Below, piece after piece: positions 23,009 to 32,504 of a DNA stretch of 64,000 nucleotides. The notes under the pieces are model-generated. The model ran no database searches. It saw only the letters and a program-made list of their open reading frames with translations, and was not told the DNA's origin. Numbering within the stretch: the first letter of the stretch is position 1; the number at the start of each line of letters is the position of its first letter. The stretch comes from Diadema setosum (lineage: Eukaryota; Echinodermata; Echinoidea; Diadematoida; Diadematidae), in the NCBI GenBank assembly GCA_033980235.1, contig CM067072.1, positions 17,859,047 to 17,923,046 on the forward strand, given 5' to 3'. The translations under genes were made by a program, and so were the position numbers.

Positions 23009-23521
23009 GAGTTTCTGCATGTTCAGAATTTTGATTAAAAGTAAAAATTTCTTCAAGAAAACTAGAAATAATATTGACACATTCAATTAAAGAAGCATGT
23101 CTAGTTTTATAAAACGTTAAATTACTTTTGAAAGATAATCTCATTAGCTTGGAAAAACCAAACTTTGCAGAACGTTAATCAATCTGTGAATATTACTTCG
23201 AGAAAACAACACCCAAACATTTGAGAGCCCCATATACGGCTGTACAAAATGACTTTTGTCAGTCATTTTGAGTTTCTGCATGTTCAGAATTTTGATTAAA
23301 AGTAAAAATTTCTTCAAGAAAACTAGAAATAATATTGACACATTCAATTAAAGAAGCATGTCTAGTTTTATAAAACGTTAAATTACTTTTGAAAGATAAT
23401 CTCATTAGCTTGGAAAAAACCAAACTTTGCAGAACGTTAATTAATCTGTGAATATTATTTCGAGAAAACAACACCCAAACATTTGAGAGCCCCATATACG
23501 ACTATACAAAATGACTTTTTA
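23009..23521 (+). repeat. 261 bp tandem duplication
   Basis: GAGTTTCTGCATGTTCAGAA occurs at 23009 and 23270 and the following roughly 245 bp are nearly identical, ending with CCCATATACGxCTxTACAAAATGAC. Only a few substitutions and one indel separate the units, so the duplication is recent. Confidence 0.85.
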
Positions 23522-23699
23522 AAATGCTAAGGAAACACATTTAAAATTGCAATTTCATTAAGTGAAATTATAGTTGAGACAATGTAGATAACAGAAGATG
23601 TCGCATGAAACCGGCAGAGTTGTGAAGCTTTCGACCGTGGTCTTCCTCAGCTTTATATCTGTTTGTGAAACGAAATATATGTTTTCGAGCATAACAAAT

Positions 23700-23830
23700 C
23701 TGATGTCATAAACCATGGGCGTAAATCCCGGGGGGGATGGGGGGGATATATCCCCCCCACTTTTGAAGGAGGGGGGGATGGCCTGTACAAATATCCCCCC
23801 CTGAAATTCTCCCAAGAAAAAGATGTAGGA
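23700..23830. repeat. Poly-G/C repeat fragment (GGGCGTAAATCCC)
   Basis: ATGGGCGTAAATCCCGGGGG followed by a short G-rich/C-rich hairpin. The terminal word resembles the right end ATTTACGCCGTTG at 45773-45786 in inverted form, so it is probably an end of another poly-G hAT-like family. Confidence 0.4.
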
Positions 23831-23992
23831 ACAAAAAAAAAAACAAACAAAAAGAAATGTGGTGATATTGATTTCAGCATGATGGATTATTGCACAGCCT
23901 ATAATCTAGGCGGAGAATGCAGTTATTGTTTTTGTAATTTGCTGTTAAGCTAAACGTATGATGCAGCGAGATAATTGTCTTTGCCAAGCGAT

Positions 23993-24203
23993 ACATCTGA
24001 TGCGGCGAGACTACGAACAGTGGACGCATCTACCGCGTCCGCTAGGCGCCGCGCGCGATCGGTGGCAGTTTTTTGTTGTTTTTTTCGTATAAGAAGACTG
24101 CCACCGATTAAAAAAAAAATAACAAAACAACGACAAACAACTGGATCATAGGCGGTGTATTCGCGCGCATCCACTGTTCGTAGTCTCGTCGCATCAGACC
24201 AGC
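23993..24203. repeat. Foldback repeat
   Basis: CTGATGCGGCGAGACTACGA with its continuation AACAGTGGA is mirrored at 24168-24200. An inner pair ATCGGTGGCAGT/ACTGCCACCGAT sits at about 24058 and 24099. The poly-T/A spacer makes it a two-step hairpin. Confidence 0.65.
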
Positions 24204-24340
24204 TGCATCCCCACCTAGGTTATAGGCTACATCTGTAATGCATGAGCCATGACGTTCGCACGCCCACCTCGTGACGAGAGCATAATACTGCTGAACAGTG
24301 CTAGCAGCGCTCGTGTACTTCTCTCGCACACCAATGCATG

Positions 24341-25588
24341 CAGTGGCGTATCTAGGGGGGGGGGGCAAGGGGGGCACGTGCCCCGGGCGCCACTCCTTGG
24401 GGGCGCAAAAAAAAAAAAAAAAAACGAAGAAGAAGAAGAAAAAAATAAAAAAATGACAGAAGAAGAAGAAGAAGAAAAAAAAAAAAACTCGCCCGGAAAG
24501 GGGGGGGGGGGGGTGGGTGGGCAGAAAACCAAATCAAAGAAGATAAAAACAAAACATGATGATGACGCGGAAAAAATGACAATTTTCATTGCGTTCACAC
24601 AAGAATTCCATGTTCTGTAAACTGAAATACAAAAATTTTCGGCTCGCTCGCTGCGCTCGCTCGCCAAAATCTATATAAGAAAAGAAGGTAAGAACAAAAC
24701 GTGATGATGACGCGGACAAAATGACAATGTCTATTGTGTTCACAACTGTCATTTTATATTTAGCAGGCAAAATATTTCACGAAGCAGCGGCTGCAATTTC
24801 TTTCGTTCTAAAGCGATCGCCAATTGGTTTAAAAGAAGGCGCCAACGGTTTCGAACATACGGGGGGGGGGGGCGCAAAAAAAACATATCAAACAAGATAA
24901 GAACAAAACGTAATAATGACGCGGAAATATACAAATTTCGGCTCACTCGCTGGTACTAATTTAGAATATTTTTTCCAAGTCCTCAGTTTGTTGGTATAAA
25001 TCGTTATCTATAAGGCCGTCACTATATCTTGATTAAAATTGTAAGATGTAATAAGCAAAAAATGACAAGAGTTCCATGTTTTGTAAGATGAAATACGAAA
25101 ATTTTCGGCTCGCTCGCTGCGCTCGCTCGCCAAAATTTATCAAAGAAAAAAAAAAGAGATAAGAACAAAACGTGATGATAATGCGGAAATAGGCCTATAC
25201 AAATTTCGGCTCACTCGCGCGTACTAATTTAGGGTATTTTTTAAAGTCCTCAGCTTGTTGGTACAAATCGTTATCTATAAGGCCGTCACTACATCTTGAT
25301 TAGAATTGTAAGATTTAATAAGCAAAAAATGACAAGAATTCCATTTTTGTAAGCTGAAATACAAAATTTTTCGGCTCGCTCGCTGCGCTCGCTCGCCAAA
25401 ATTTATCAAAATTCATTACATTTAAATCACCCTCAAAATGACCCCTTTTAAGTTCTTGTAAAAGCATATCATATGGACTTTCTTTAAAGTCCCTACCGGG
25501 ATGGGTTTGGGGTTGAACACTTTTTCAGAAATTAAGGGCGCAATTTTCTCGCTTGCCCCGGGCGCCGTTTTCCCTAGATACGCCACTG
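24341..25588. mobile_element. hAT-like non-autonomous element, 1248 bp, exact 8 bp TSD
   Basis: The left end CAGTGGCGTATCTAGGG is mirrored by CCCTAGATACGCCACTG. AATGCATG flanks both sides exactly (24333-24340 and 25589-25596), the 8 bp TSD of hAT. The inside has poly-G tracts, GAAGAA-type low-complexity sequence and three TTTTCGGCTCGCTCGC-TGCGCTCGCTCGCC blocks, spaced about 470 and 270 bp, plus partial ones. No transposase ORF. The exact TSD implies a younger insertion than the related element at 13593. Confidence 0.85.
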
Positions 25589-25597
25589 AATGCATGT

Positions 25598-26728
25598 TGT
25601 TACGACCAAAATCACTCTGAGAATGATCGCACAAAAGAAACAATCAACTAATGTTCAGGCGGTTTATTAACAGTGGATATTGTGGGTACAGACTCGTAAT
25701 CAGTGTTCACATCAGTACAATAATGATCAATAGAAACAGTTACAAATCAGTAATGAAATCACTTACACTTAGTACATGCAATATCCCTGGAAATGTCCAA
25801 ATACGATGCTCGATGCACAAAGGAATGATCCACGATGCACCGATGAATGATACCTTCGACGTAAATCCAGAGGTGCAGGTTACGATAGTCCAAGGTATAG
25901 ATCCGGGGTAAAATCCAAGTTATGTGTCCACAGCAAAACGTGCAGAATCTAAACGTTATGACGACCACGTCCAGTTGATGCGTTGAATGATGATTCACTT
26001 TATAATGTCCAGCAAGGAATCCAGCCCGTCACAGCTTTGCCGTAATAATGTCCGTTGACACTAAAATATGGAGTCTCTCTCCAATGTAGGCAAATTAATT
26101 CTCTGCAGGCAAAATGTCTCCCAGGCCTTATCTCCACAAACACAGTTTGTATAGCAGGTCAGCAGGTAACACAGGACTAACTATAACAAGTCGCTTCAGG
26201 GCCAGAAGTGACGTAACTCTCAGAGCAGAGGTGTTGGGTACTCTGCCTACCTCAGAATTCCTCCTGCTTATATACTATCCATTCACCCCTTTCTAGTACA
26301 TTCTGTAATTTTCTCCAACCTGGGGCTACATACCTGAACATACTAGCAAGTCCAAATTCCAGGAATCCTGGATGACTCACTTCCTAATATGTGCATAACA
26401 TCATTGCCAAAATTAACTACCAATCACATTGGGCTACAAGGGCAGTGCCTCACTCAGCCAGCACTTCCCAGAATTTTCTGGAATGGGTTAAATCATTCTA
26501 GATTGAGTGAGCTATAATGTATTTCCTGTCAGATGCATACATGTACTGTAGCTACATTGTATACCATGTAGAAAATTCTCCACTGATCTGGTCAGCCTGT
26601 ATGTACTATATCTATATCATATAGAATATTCTCCATTATTCTGGTCCACCTGTGTACATACACATTAAAACAACCATGCATACAGCCTTGATACATGTAC
26701 ATAACTACTTGTGTGTATATTTGTGACA
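25598..26728 (-). repeat. 3' LTR of the Gmr1-like element, 1131 bp
   Basis: Starts TGTTACGACC and ends TTTGTGACA on the plus strand. Matches 31915-32504 and 42449-42989 essentially base for base; the one change I saw is CCTCAGAATT here against CCTCTGAATT near 42513. On the minus strand it carries a TATA-like AGTATATAAG (26268-26277) and AATAAA (25663-25668), a plausible promoter and polyadenylation signal about 600 bp apart. Confidence 0.9.
26268..26277 (-). promoter_or_regulatory. TATA-like box of the LTR promoter
   Basis: Minus-strand AGTATATAAG inside the LTR, upstream of the AATAAA. The same box is present in the right LTR near 42534. Position fits an RNA polymerase II LTR promoter; activity is inferred. 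Confidence 0.45.
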
Positions 26729-26741
26729 CCATCCCCCATGG
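26729..26741 (-). promoter_or_regulatory. Polypurine tract
   Basis: Minus-strand CCATGGGGGATGG ends directly at the 3' LTR start TGTCACAAA. This purine run is the expected plus-strand primer site. Confidence 0.7.
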
Positions 26742-27052
26742 GAAAAAGAAAGCCTTGCCGTAGCAAGGGTTTCTTTTACCTTCACAATTTCTCATTGTTA
26801 TTTACAATGAATGTGAGGTACAATCCAAGTCAAGCAACAATAATCACATACTATCACATGCCTTTTGAATAGCTGCATTAATTCCATGTTCTCTTTTCAT
26901 GGCTACCATTTACAATGATACTGCTTGGATTCTCGGAATTATACAATCATGTCAAACTGTTTTGCATACATTAATGGATATGCTATTTAAACACATACAC
27001 TGTAAGTGTGATATGCCGGTGAAAACTTTTCACCTTTGATACTCTCTTCATG

Positions 27053-28816
27053 TTACACTCTTGACAAAGCGTCAGCAATTACATTATTTTTGCCTGCCAC
27101 GTGTTTGATTTTGAGTGCATATGGCTGCGTCATCATGCTCCATCTGAACAATCTGTTGTTCTTCATTTTGAACCGGTCTAAAAAGACCAAGGGGTTGTGG
27201 TCAGTATAGACCGTGATTTCCCCTTTGCTATTGGTCAAGTACACTTCATATTGCTGGAGGGCAAGGATGAGACTGAGAGCCTCCTTCTCGATAGTTGAGT
27301 ACTTCCTTTGGTATGCATTCAACCTTTTGGAAAAGTAGCTAACTGGACGTTCAGTGCCTTCTTCATCTTCTTGGAGCAAAACCGCTCCCACTCCTACATC
27401 ACTAGCATCTATTGCCACTTTGAATGGCTTTTGGAAGTCAGGAGCTGCCAAAACAGGCTCATTAGCAAGGACTGCTTTTAGTTTCTCGAAGGCTCTTTGA
27501 CACTCATCAGTCCAGGTGTACTTTGCCTTGCCCTTCAGCAGGTTTGTTAGGGGGGTGACTACAGTGCTGAAATTTGGTACAAATTTCCTGTAGAAACCAG
27601 CCATGCCCAGAAATCTGAGCAACTCCTTCTTGGATTGGGGGATGGGAAAGCCTAGTATAGCTTCTACCTTGGCTTCTCTTGGCAATACCTGTCCTTGACC
27701 GACTACATGCCCGAGATACACCACTTTGGCCTTTGCAAATTCACTCTTTGCCAGATTAATCACCAATCCGGCCTCCTTGAGTCGATCAAAAAGTTGCCGC
27801 AAGTGTGTAATGTGCTCCTGCCACGTGTCACTATACACTAGAATGTCATCAATGTATACTACACAGTTGTCAAGCCCGGCAATGATTTGGTTTGTCAGCC
27901 GTTGGAAGGTGGCCGGAGCATTTTTCATGCCAAATGGCATTACTTTGCATTGGAACAAGCCATCTGGTGTGGCAAAGGCAGAAATCTCCCTGGCTTTGTC
28001 GGTCAAGGGCACTTGCCAGTATCCCTTTAGAAGGTCTATTTTACTGACATATGCAGAATTTCCGACCCTGTCAATGCAGTCTTCTAGTCTGGGAATGGGG
28101 AAAGAGTCTGTTTTCGTCACGGCATTCACCTTTCTGTAATCTATACAGAATCTTTGAGACCCATCCGGTTTGGGCACCATGACGATTGGGGAGCTCCAAC
28201 TGCTTTTACTCGGTTCTATTATGTCATTGTCTAGCATGTATTGAACCTCTTCCCTTACTTTTTGCAGTTTGCTCGGGTTTAACCTGTAAGGGTTTTGCTT
28301 GATAGGGTCAGCATCTCCTACATCAACATCATGTACAGCCAGAGGGGTGCAACCTGGTTTGTCTTTACACACTTCTTTGTACTCATGTAACAGACTAGTC
28401 ACATCTTTCCTCTGATTTTCAGGTAGGTAGTTCAGTGCCTCATCTACTTTCCCTAACATCTCTGAGTTAGACAACCTGGCACTAGAGGGCTCACTTCCAT
28501 TCTCATCTTGAGCTTCTCCCTCTTCATCTACTTCTTCTTCTACCACCTGAGCTACACCTACCGGCTGACTAGCCTTTCTCTCATAATACTCTTTCAGCAT
28601 GTTTACATGACACACCCTCTGATCTTTTCGTCTGTCTGGCGTACTGATCACATAGTTCACATCATTGAGTTTCTTTTTGACACAGTATGGGCCACTGAAC
28701 TTGGCTTTCAGTGGTTCACCTTGTATGGGCAGCAGTACAAGAACTTTGTCACCTGGTTTGAAGGTTCGGGCTTTGGCATTTTTGTCTGCCTTTCTCTTCA
28801 TTGAGTCTTGTGACAC
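27053..28816 (-). CDS. pol: ORF2: integrase C-terminus, reverse transcriptase, RNase H
   Basis: An open frame of about 587 codons. Residues about 15-80 form the integrase C-terminal GPY-type module (FKPGDKVLVLLP, FSGPY, CHVNMLKEYY). An acidic linker follows, then RT at about 190-370 with LDNDIIEPSKSSWSSPIVMV, the Asp of SKIDLLKGYWQV, the catalytic YIDD at 321-324 and FLGMAGFYRKFV. RNase H has D470, E512, D539 and D582 (ADALSR). All catalytic residues I can check are present. It begins with no upstream ATG in frame (the first codon is GTG, then ATG 5 codons on) and overlaps the end of ORF1 in the -1 frame, so it is probably made by frameshifting. Nothing follows RNase H, as expected when integrase has moved upstream. 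Confidence 0.92.
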   Translation of the reverse strand: MSQDSMKRKADKNAKARTFKPGDKVLVLLPIQGEPLKAKFSGPYCVKKKLNDVNYVISTPDRRKDQRVCHVNMLKEYYERKASQPVGVAQVVEEEVDEEGEAQDENGSEPSSARLSNSEMLGKVDEALNYLPENQRKDVTSLLHEYKEVCKDKPGCTPLAVHDVDVGDADPIKQNPYRLNPSKLQKVREEVQYMLDNDIIEPSKSSWSSPIVMVPKPDGSQRFCIDYRKVNAVTKTDSFPIPRLEDCIDRVGNSAYVSKIDLLKGYWQVPLTDKAREISAFATPDGLFQCKVMPFGMKNAPATFQRLTNQIIAGLDNCVVYIDDILVYSDTWQEHITHLRQLFDRLKEAGLVINLAKSEFAKAKVVYLGHVVGQGQVLPREAKVEAILGFPIPQSKKELLRFLGMAGFYRKFVPNFSTVVTPLTNLLKGKAKYTWTDECQRAFEKLKAVLANEPVLAAPDFQKPFKVAIDASDVGVGAVLLQEDEEGTERPVSYFSKRLNAYQRKYSTIEKEALSLILALQQYEVYLTNSKGEITVYTDHNPLVFLDRFKMKNNRLFRWSMMTQPYALKIKHVAGKNNVIADALSRV

Positions 28817-28822
28817 TTTAAG
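28798..28822 (-). promoter_or_regulatory. ORF1/ORF2 overlap with possible -1 frameshift site
   Basis: ORF1 ends at TGA (28798-28800). ORF2 is open in the -1 frame from just upstream. The integrase reads through the junction: its core is in ORF1 and its C-terminal module in ORF2. CTTAAAG (minus strand of 28816-28822) is read C TTA AAG in ORF1 and could slip back one base. It is not a perfect X-XXY-YYZ heptamer, so the mechanism is inferred; a mutation in one copy is the alternative. Confidence 0.5.
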
Positions 28823-31812
28823 TGTTCCCTAGCTACCTCACAAGCCTTTGAAAGCCTTTCACGAAACTTTGACACATAGTCAAGTAGGTGGACCTCATCA
28901 TCCTCAGTCATGAATTTCTCTTTGATGAGCTTCAGTGGGCCCCTAACTTCATGACCGTACACCAACTCAAATGGGCTGAAACCCGTCGACTCATTTGGGG
29001 AGTCCCTTGTTGCAAACAGGAGGAAAGGGATGCCCTTATCCCAATCCTCAGGATACTCCTCACAAAATGCCCTAATCATTGTCTTTAGGGTCTGGTGGTA
29101 GCGCTCCAACGCACCTTGGGATTGGGGATGATAAGCTGACGACTTCAGCTGCTTCACACCCAAACGATACATCACCTCTTGAAATATGCCTGACATGAAA
29201 TTTGACCCTTGGTCAGACTGCACTTCCTTGGGCAACCCATACCTAGTGAAAAACTGCACTAGAGCATCTACCACAGTCTTAGCAGTGATATTTCGCAATG
29301 GGATAGCCTCTGGAAACCGTGTAGACATATCCATGATTGTCAAGAGGTACTTATGACCCGACCTAGTCCTAGGCAAAGGTCCAACACAGTCAACTAGAAC
29401 CCGACTGAATGGTTCTTCAAACGCAGGTATCGGAATCAATGGCGCCGGCTTCACTGAATGCTGTGGTTTACCAGCCACCTGACATGTGTGACAAGTTTTG
29501 CAAAACTCAGCCACATCCACATTCAACCCTGGCCAATAGAAATGCCTCATGATCCGATCCTTTGTCTTTCTGACGCCTAAATGGCCGCCAACAGGTAACT
29601 CGTGAGCAATCCTCAAGATCTCACCGCGGTAACAGGGAGGGACAACAACTTGACGGACCACCGTCCAATCCTCATCAGCTGGCCTATGGGGAGGTCTCCA
29701 CTTCCTCATCAAAATGCCATCTTTGACATAATAGCACTCAGGGACCTTTTCAGCCTCAGCCTCAGAACATGCCGTCTGAGACAAGCCTTTCAACTCAGAG
29801 TCTGCCTGCTGTGCTTCAACCAAGGAAGACTTGCTAAACAGCCCATCACTGTTAGCCTCGGAGCCTAATACAGCAACCCCATCATTCAAATCCTTGAAAA
29901 AGGTTTCTGCCAACCAAACACCGGAATTCTCCTCCACATCAACAGAATCCGCATCATCTTGAACAGCTCTACGAGCCTGAGACCTAGTCACAACACAATC
30001 TGGGAAAATCCCAGGAAACTCCTCCTGCAACTGCTCAGTTTCAGCAACCACCACTGGTTTATCCGAAACAACTGGAGACGCAACCACCTTGTCCCCAGCC
30101 AAGTCATTCCCCAACAGGAAGTCAATGCCTACCATGGGCAACTCAGGAACAACTCCAACAGTCACAGGACCAGAAACTAGGTCACACTTCAAATCCACTC
30201 TATACAGTGGTACTGACATATAACTGCCATCAACAGTCTGAATCAAGACTTTTGCATTCACTGCACTATCTGGTGGAAAAGTCATACCACCATCCACCAT
30301 CAACGACTGAGAGGCCCCCGTATCCCGCAGGATGACTACTGGTTTACCTGCCTCACCAGAAGTACATGGGGTCACCTCACCATCAAACAAAAAGCTACGA
30401 TAGCTCTCATCCACCTGCTTAGTCCTATCTTTGAATTTGGGAGATTGACTTTCAATGGCCTGTGTTTCACTGAAAGGGACACTATTTTCGGGTAGGACAC
30501 TTTTTGACATGACAAATCCCATGTCCTTCTTTGTTTTGTTTTGCAACTTCCAACACTGTGACTTTACGTGCCCTGTCTTGTTACAATGAAAACATTTGAT
30601 GACATTTGCACTTGTACTGGACCCTTTGTCAGATTGAGACTTTGGTGCCGATGAAGTTTCAGAACTCGTGCCTTTTTCAGAACCAGCATTCTTTGGATTG
30701 CTCGACTGATTTTTGTCTCTCTTGTTTCCAGAGAAATTCCTGAAAGGTGGTCTGTTGTCATTTCTGTGGGTCAGCTCATACTCATCAGCCATCAAGGCTG
30801 CTTTATGCAAACTTGTTACTTTGTGATCATCCAAATGTGACCTCACACTGAAAGCAACACTCTTTTTGAATTCTTCCAAGAGAACAACCTCACGTAGGTT
30901 ATCAAAGTCCTGATCCACTTTCAGGGATCTGTACCACCTATCGAACATCATTTCTTTTTCACGAGCAAACTCAACATGTGTCTGGCCTGGTTTGCGGTAC
31001 GAATTTCTGAACTTGTGTCTGTATGCCTCTGGCACCAACTCATAAGCATTCAACACTGCCTTCTTGACTGTAGCATAGTCACGTGATTGCTCTTTTGAGA
31101 GAGATGAGTACACATCGGCTGCTTTACCAACAAACACACTTTGAAGGAGCATGGGCCAAAATTCTTGTGGCCAATTCAAACTGTCAGCCACCTTCTCAAA
31201 TGACACAAAATATGCATCAACTCTGTTTTCTTCAAACTTTGGCACCAATCGAATGTTCCTAGCCAAATCAAATTCAGGAGGAGCCCTTTCACGATTTCCA
31301 ACAGACTGTGCATGAGCCATTTCCATCTCACGCAATTTCACTTGTTGCTCCATTTCAAATTTTTTCATTTCCATTTGTTCTTTCTCCCTCTGTCTTTCTC
31401 TTTCTTTTTCCTTCATTTCCATTTCTAGTCTCATCTTCTCTTTCTCCAGTTCTAATTCCCTTGTTCTTTCTCTCTCCTTCATTTCCATTTCTCTCTCCTT
31501 CATTTCCATTTCTCTCTCCTTCATTTGCAATTTAGCAAGCTCAAGCCGTATTTGATCCGAAATTTGAGCTTGATCTGAAGTGTCAATTTCTTCTGTGAGC
31601 TCCATGTGACCAGCTACCAAGTCAAGAATCTCTGCCTTTCTTACACCTTGTGGAACGTCTACATTTAAATGCTGTGCAATGGCAGTCAAATCACATTTGC
31701 GTAACCTTTGCAAATCTTTGAGGGACAAATCTGTCCTCTGAACAAATGCCTGAACATCCATTGTACTGATTGACATTGTCACAATGTATACACACAATGT
31801 ACAATTGAACAA
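28798..31812 (-). CDS. gag-pol: ORF1: Gag, protease and integrase core
   Basis: 1004 codons from the first Met; M13 (31776) or M18 (31761) are likelier starts because the first residues look like leader. Residues 28-72 resemble a small SAP-like helical domain. About 95-165 is a highly charged coiled coil of KEREME repeats. About 180-350 is capsid, with 262-347 resembling SCAN domains (YRHKFRN, LREVVLLEEF, ADEYE). A CCHC zinc knuckle is at 407-420, the protease DTG at 497-499, the integrase HHCC zinc site at about 737-777, and the integrase DDE at about D808, D867 and E903. The C-terminal integrase module lies in ORF2. Integrase before RT is the Copia-like order found in Gmr1-like elements. 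No internal stops. Confidence 0.92.
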   Translation of the reverse strand: MFNCTLCVYIVTMSISTMDVQAFVQRTDLSLKDLQRLRKCDLTAIAQHLNVDVPQGVRKAEILDLVAGHMELTEEIDTSDQAQISDQIRLELAKLQMKEREMEMKEREMEMKERERTRELELEKEKMRLEMEMKEKERERQREKEQMEMKKFEMEQQVKLREMEMAHAQSVGNRERAPPEFDLARNIRLVPKFEENRVDAYFVSFEKVADSLNWPQEFWPMLLQSVFVGKAADVYSSLSKEQSRDYATVKKAVLNAYELVPEAYRHKFRNSYRKPGQTHVEFAREKEMMFDRWYRSLKVDQDFDNLREVVLLEEFKKSVAFSVRSHLDDHKVTSLHKAALMADEYELTHRNDNRPPFRNFSGNKRDKNQSSNPKNAGSEKGTSSETSSAPKSQSDKGSSTSANVIKCFHCNKTGHVKSQCWKLQNKTKKDMGFVMSKSVLPENSVPFSETQAIESQSPKFKDRTKQVDESYRSFLFDGEVTPCTSGEAGKPVVILRDTGASQSLMVDGGMTFPPDSAVNAKVLIQTVDGSYMSVPLYRVDLKCDLVSGPVTVGVVPELPMVGIDFLLGNDLAGDKVVASPVVSDKPVVVAETEQLQEEFPGIFPDCVVTRSQARRAVQDDADSVDVEENSGVWLAETFFKDLNDGVAVLGSEANSDGLFSKSSLVEAQQADSELKGLSQTACSEAEAEKVPECYYVKDGILMRKWRPPHRPADEDWTVVRQVVVPPCYRGEILRIAHELPVGGHLGVRKTKDRIMRHFYWPGLNVDVAEFCKTCHTCQVAGKPQHSVKPAPLIPIPAFEEPFSRVLVDCVGPLPRTRSGHKYLLTIMDMSTRFPEAIPLRNITAKTVVDALVQFFTRYGLPKEVQSDQGSNFMSGIFQEVMYRLGVKQLKSSAYHPQSQGALERYHQTLKTMIRAFCEEYPEDWDKGIPFLLFATRDSPNESTGFSPFELVYGHEVRGPLKLIKEKFMTEDDEVHLLDYVSKFRERLSKACEVAREHLKCHKTQ

Positions 31813-31893
31813 TCAACTCACTGGTATTTTGTCTGTACCAATATTCTGGATTCCGGAACGTTCCAAATTCTAAGTTTTGGCTTTAAATTCACT

Positions 31894-31910
31894 TCCCGGA
31901 CAAGCCCCCA
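31894..31910 (-). promoter_or_regulatory. Primer-binding site, tRNA-Pro type
   Basis: Minus-strand TGGGGGCTTGTCCGGGA begins 4 nt after the 5' LTR. It differs by one base from the tRNA-Pro PBS of many retroelements (CTCG against CTTG). It primes minus-strand DNA synthesis. Confidence 0.75.
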
Positions 31911-31914
31911 ATTT

Positions 31915-32504
31915 TGTTACGACCAAAATCACTCTGAGAATGATCGCACAAAAGAAACAATCAACTAATGTTCAGGCGGTTTATTAACAGTGGATATTGT
32001 GGGTACAGACTCGTAATCAGTGTTCACATCAGTACAATAATGATCAATAGAAACAGTTACAAATCAGTAATGAAATCACTTACACTTAGTACATGCAATA
32101 TCCCTGGAAATGTCCAAATACGATGCTCGATGCACAAAGGAATGATCCACGATGCACCGATGAATGATACCTTCGACGTAAATCCAGAGGTGCAGGTTAC
32201 GATAGTCCAAGGTATAGATCCGGGGTAAAATCCAAGTTATGTGTCCACAGCAAAACGTGCAGAATCTAAACGTTATGACGACCACGTCCAGTTGATGCGT
32301 TGAATGATGATTCACTTTATAATGTCCAGCAAGGAATCCAGCCCGTCACAGCTTTGCCGTAATAATGTCCGTTGACACTAAAATATGGAGTCTCTCTCCA
32401 ATGTAGGCAAATTAATTCTCTGCAGGCAAAATGTCTCCCAGGCCTTATCTCCACAAACACAGTTTGTATAGCAGGTCAGCAGGTAACACAGGACTAACTA
32501 TAAC
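31915..32504 (-). repeat. 5' LTR of the Gmr1-like element, inner part
   Basis: 590 bp identical by eye to 25598-26187. It stops inside CTATAAC, where the tandem array begins; the remaining 541 bp resume at 42449. Confidence 0.9.

Noticed and set aside
24227..24667. 146-codon minus ORF with Phe/Ser runs
   Set aside because: Driven by GAA and poly-A low-complexity sequence; frame changes across repeats.
25651..25998. ORFs of 86 and 79 codons identical at 25.7 and 32.0 kb
   Set aside because: They lie in the two LTR copies, which explains the identity; no protein motif and outside gag-pol.
27726..28139. 137-codon plus-strand ORF
   Set aside because: Antisense shadow of the reverse transcriptase frame.
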